A DNA stretch of 8,296 nt, from NCBI GenBank assembly GCA_964511865.1, contig CAZEHW010000162.1:1-8296 (forward strand). The letters run 5' to 3'. The translations under genes and the position numbers were made by a program. Shown here piece after piece: positions 6,264-8,296 of this stretch. Position 1 is the first letter of the stretch; each line of letters starts with the position of its first letter. Source of the DNA: ChocPot-Mid sp964511865 (GTDB lineage Bacteria > Bacteroidota > Ignavibacteria > Kapaibacteriales > UBA2268). A model generated the notes under the pieces. That model did not search any database. It was given only the letters and a program-made list of their open reading frames with translations, and had not been told where the DNA came from.

Positions 6264-6938
6264 ATGACTATTGAATATGTAATTGAACTCGATAAAAAGA
6301 AAACTGTTTATTATCAAGTTGATTTAAACAGAAAATATGAAATTATGGAACCGGAAAATGCTCCTGAAACATGGGATGAACTCGATTTCCATAAATGTCC
6401 TGTTTGTACTCTCGATTCAAACAAATATAAATATTGTCCCGTTGCATTAGATATTCAGGATATACTGGATTTATTTAAGACAATTAAATCTTATGAATAT
6501 GTTCAAGTTACTGTTAAATCTAATGAAAGAACCTATTTCAAGGAATGTGATGCTCAAATTGTTGTTGGTTCATTGTTTGGATTAATAATGGCAACCAGCC
6601 ACTGTCCCATATTAAGCAAATTAAAACCCATGGCTATTTTTCACCTGCCATTTTCAACATATGAAGAGACTTTGGCAAGAACTATTGGATTTTATTTATT
6701 GAGTGATTATTTAAAGACAATAAATGGAGATGAACCTGATATTAAATTGCTTGGTTTGCGAAAATTGTATGAAGAGTTGGAAATAATAAACCGAAGTATG
6801 AAAAACAGGATTTCTCATGCCAGTCTTGAAGATTCTTCCGTTAACGCAATAGTTAATTTCTTTTCGCTTTCGATATTAATCGAAAAGTCTTTGAATGAGC
6901 AGGTTGAAGATTTAAAAGATTATATAAAGTCTTTTTGA
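6264..6938 (+). CDS. Conserved protein of unknown function with N-terminal Cys/His cluster
   Basis: From ATG 6264 (preceded by CAGGGA at 6254-6259, supporting this start over TTG 6228) the product has 224 residues with no signal peptide or clear membrane helix. After a short strand-rich N-terminus comes a Cys/His cluster: H43, C45, C48 and C58, in DFHKCPVC (41-48) and YCPVA (57-61). C95 and H113-C114 (in GLIMATSHCP) could complete a metal site. The second half is helical, with HLPFSTYEETLAR (127-139) and EDSSVNAIVNFFSLS (189-203), and ends in an acidic helix. I recall similar bacterial proteins of unknown function (possibly DUF6901), but I am not sure of the name. Zinc or iron-sulfur binding is inference from residue spacing. 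It stands alone: its upstream neighbour is divergent and its downstream neighbour is convergent. Confidence 0.75.
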   Translation: MTIEYVIELDKKKTVYYQVDLNRKYEIMEPENAPETWDELDFHKCPVCTLDSNKYKYCPVALDIQDILDLFKTIKSYEYVQVTVKSNERTYFKECDAQIVVGSLFGLIMATSHCPILSKLKPMAIFHLPFSTYEETLARTIGFYLLSDYLKTINGDEPDIKLLGLRKLYEELEIINRSMKNRISHASLEDSSVNAIVNFFSLSILIEKSLNEQVEDLKDYIKSF

Positions 6939-6957
6939 AAAATTACCCGGTTTTCAA
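6935..6957. terminator. Short hairpin between convergent genes; possible terminator
   Basis: TTGAAAA (6935-6941) pairs exactly with TTTTCAA (6951-6957) around a 9-nt loop containing CCCGG. It covers the stop codon of the + gene and lies just before the stop of the permease gene, in a gap of only 21 bp. The stem has one G-C pair and no proper T-run follows in either direction, so termination is only suggested by position. Confidence 0.28.
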
Positions 6958-6959
6958 TA

Positions 6960-8253
6960 TTATTTTACAGAATAACCAACATCGGTTATCGCAGAATTAA
7001 CGGCATTTAAATCAAAATTGCCCTTAACGTATGCTTCGCCCTGAACGAGGTTGACATCAACTTCAGTTACACCAATAACTCCTGATATTGCTTTTTTGAC
7101 ATTCATAACGCAATGGTTGCAGGAAATGCCTTCAATTTTAATTGTTTTTGATTCCACAGATTTTTCCTTTTTTCTTATTTTACTTAAAATTAATTTTCTA
7201 TATAAAGAAGCTATGAGCAACACAAAAAATGTCGAACCTATAATCCACTTTAATTCAAGTGAAATCATGCCTTCATGATTGTGTGCATGACTCATCATCG
7301 AATGAACATTTATATCAAAATAAATAAATATTTTATCCAGTAACAAACCAAATAAAATTGCTGTTATACTTATCACAGCTATATAAACTATAGATATTTT
7401 CTTTCCTAATGTTTTTAAAAGAATTGTAAATGATGCCGCATTGGTTGCAGGTCCAACAGCTAAAAATACAAATGCTACTCCCGGGGAAAAGCCCTTCATC
7501 ATTAATGTAACTGCTATCGGAATTGAAGCAGTAGCACATACATACATTGGGACGCCGACAAGTATCATTAAAAGCATTCCGGCGATACCATTGTTCATTA
7601 CACTTCCCTGAAAAAAATTATCGGGGATAAAGTAAGCTATTAATCCTGAAATAAAAAGACCAATAATNNNNNNNNNNTTGAACCGAGATATCATCGAGAA
7701 ATTCAACGAAAGAATACTTGAAGAATTTGTTGAACCAATTTTGTTTTATTTCGGATTGAGAAGTACAATCATCATCACAAGTATCAGCAACAGGTGGTTT
7801 AGATTCATAGTTTTTTATTTCTATTTGATTATATTCTTTATTATCTGTTTTAATATATCGGACAACAGTTCCACCCACAATTCCCATGATTAATGCGGCG
7901 AAAGGTCTGAAGATGGCAAAAACCCAACCCAACATTCCATAAGTGGCAATTATGCTGTCAATTCCTGTTTGTGGTGTGGCAATTAAGAAAGAAACAACCG
8001 AACCTTTAGAAGCACCGTTTTTTGACATATAAACTGCTGAAGGGACAACTCCACAAGAACAAAGCGGGAGTGGTATCCCAAAAAGAGCGGCTTTGAAAAC
8101 AGACATGAAATTGTTTTTACCAATATGCCTGACAATTAAATCTTTATTGAAGAATAAATTCAGCAAACCTACGAACAGCAAACCCAACATTAAGTAAGGT
8201 GCCATTTCGAGAAATAACCACAATGTTTCTTTAAGAATTCCGATAATAAACAT
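6960..8253 (-). CDS. SO_0444-like Cu/Zn efflux permease with C-terminal HMA domain, interrupted by a 10-N gap
   Basis: A polytopic inner-membrane permease (DUF318/ArsP-like superfamily, SO_0444 type) predicted to export Cu, Zn or related metals. The N-part (192 residues from ATG 8253) has LEMAPYLMLGLL (15-26), the signature PLPLCSCGVVPSA (61-73), ATPQTGIDS (92-100), and a cytoplasmic loop with CDDDC (159-163). After the gap come 235 residues: IIGLFISGLIAYFIP, then PMYVCATASIPIA, VGPATNAASF and a His-rich loop HSMMSHAHNHEG. An HMA domain with GISCNHC closes the protein. The gap makes the halves fall in different frames, but 576 nt lie before it and 708 after, both multiples of 3. A true gap length divisible by 3 would therefore restore one ORF. 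I read it as intact, not a pseudogene. An ATG start without a ribosome site is common in this phylum. Confidence 0.9.
7668..7677. other. Assembly gap (10 N)
   Basis: Ten consecutive N's lie inside the permease gene between codon CAA (Gln192 of the N-part) and ATT (first codon of the C-part). Ten is not a multiple of 3, whereas the flanking coding parts are in step, so the N count is probably a placeholder. The protein context around DDISVQ and IIGLFISG suggests that few residues are missing. Confidence 0.95.
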
Positions 8254-8263
8254 AATTATTAAA

Positions 8264-8291
8264 AACTAATTAATTTTTTAGTTACAACTAA
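8264..8291. promoter_or_regulatory. AACTAA/TTAGTT inverted-repeat array, putative operator of the permease gene
   Basis: AACTAA occurs at 8264-8269, its reverse complement TTAGTT at 8278-8283, and AACTAA again at 8286-8291. The last two make a 14-bp palindrome TTAGTT-AC-AACTAA. The two same-direction copies (as AACTAAT) are 22 bp apart, about two helical turns. The array lies 11-38 bp before the permease ATG, where a repressor would cover the promoter or leader. The AT-rich background could produce parts of it by chance, and the regulator is not in the window. Confidence 0.4.
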
Positions 8292-8296
8292 TGTAT

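Noticed and set aside
7678..7893. 71-codon + strand ORF opposite the permease
   Set aside because: It is antisense to a clear family match and begins with an edge effect of the gap. The hydrophobic composition mirrors the membrane gene.
6960..8253. Permease as a frameshifted pseudogene
   Set aside because: The only break coincides with the 10-N gap, and both sides are intact, full-domain coding sequence in compatible frames.

Overview
The window is AT-rich DNA with no phage, plasmid or transposon genes. Three things point to the Bacteroidota/Ignavibacteriota (FCB) group. One encoded protein ends in a type IX secretion (Por) sorting domain of the 'NPF...KISF...G.Y....' kind, in a style I associate with Ignavibacteria-like lineages. 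Several genes are preceded by TAnnTTTG promoter elements. Shine-Dalgarno sequences are mostly weak or absent. The narrower placement is inference. The 10-N run at 7668-7677 indicates a draft, possibly metagenomic, scaffold.

Layout. Positions 1-62 are a perfect 7-bp tandem repeat that runs off the left edge. Two convergent tRNA genes follow: a CAT-anticodon tRNA (best read as tRNA-Ile2) on + and tRNA-Glu(CTC) on -. They share one hairpin with T-runs on both sides, apparently a bidirectional terminator. From 472 to 4744 four genes lie on the + strand in two pairs: comEC-pgeF, overlapping by ATGA, and corA followed 20 bp later by a CoA-binding-domain gene. A clear TTTG-N21-TAnnTTTG promoter lies before corA. 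On the minus strand, 6021-4799 holds a 32-codon ORF with a complete lipoprotein signal, ending 2 nt before the start of an exported T9SS-sorted protein. From 6264 to 6938 (+) is a conserved-looking cytoplasmic protein of unknown function with a Cys/His cluster. It converges on a minus-strand metal-efflux permease (SO_0444-like) with a C-terminal HMA domain. That gene is one reading frame, split only by the nominal length of the assembly gap. An AACTAA/TTAGTT palindrome array lies just before its start.

How the genes relate. Most of this is a housekeeping neighbourhood: DNA uptake channel, peptidoglycan-precursor editing, Mg2+/Co2+ transport and Cu/Zn-type efflux. I see no defence island or other multi-gene novel system. 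The least explained items are the coupled small lipoprotein ORF, the Cys/His protein of unknown function, and the possible metal-responsive operator at the right edge.
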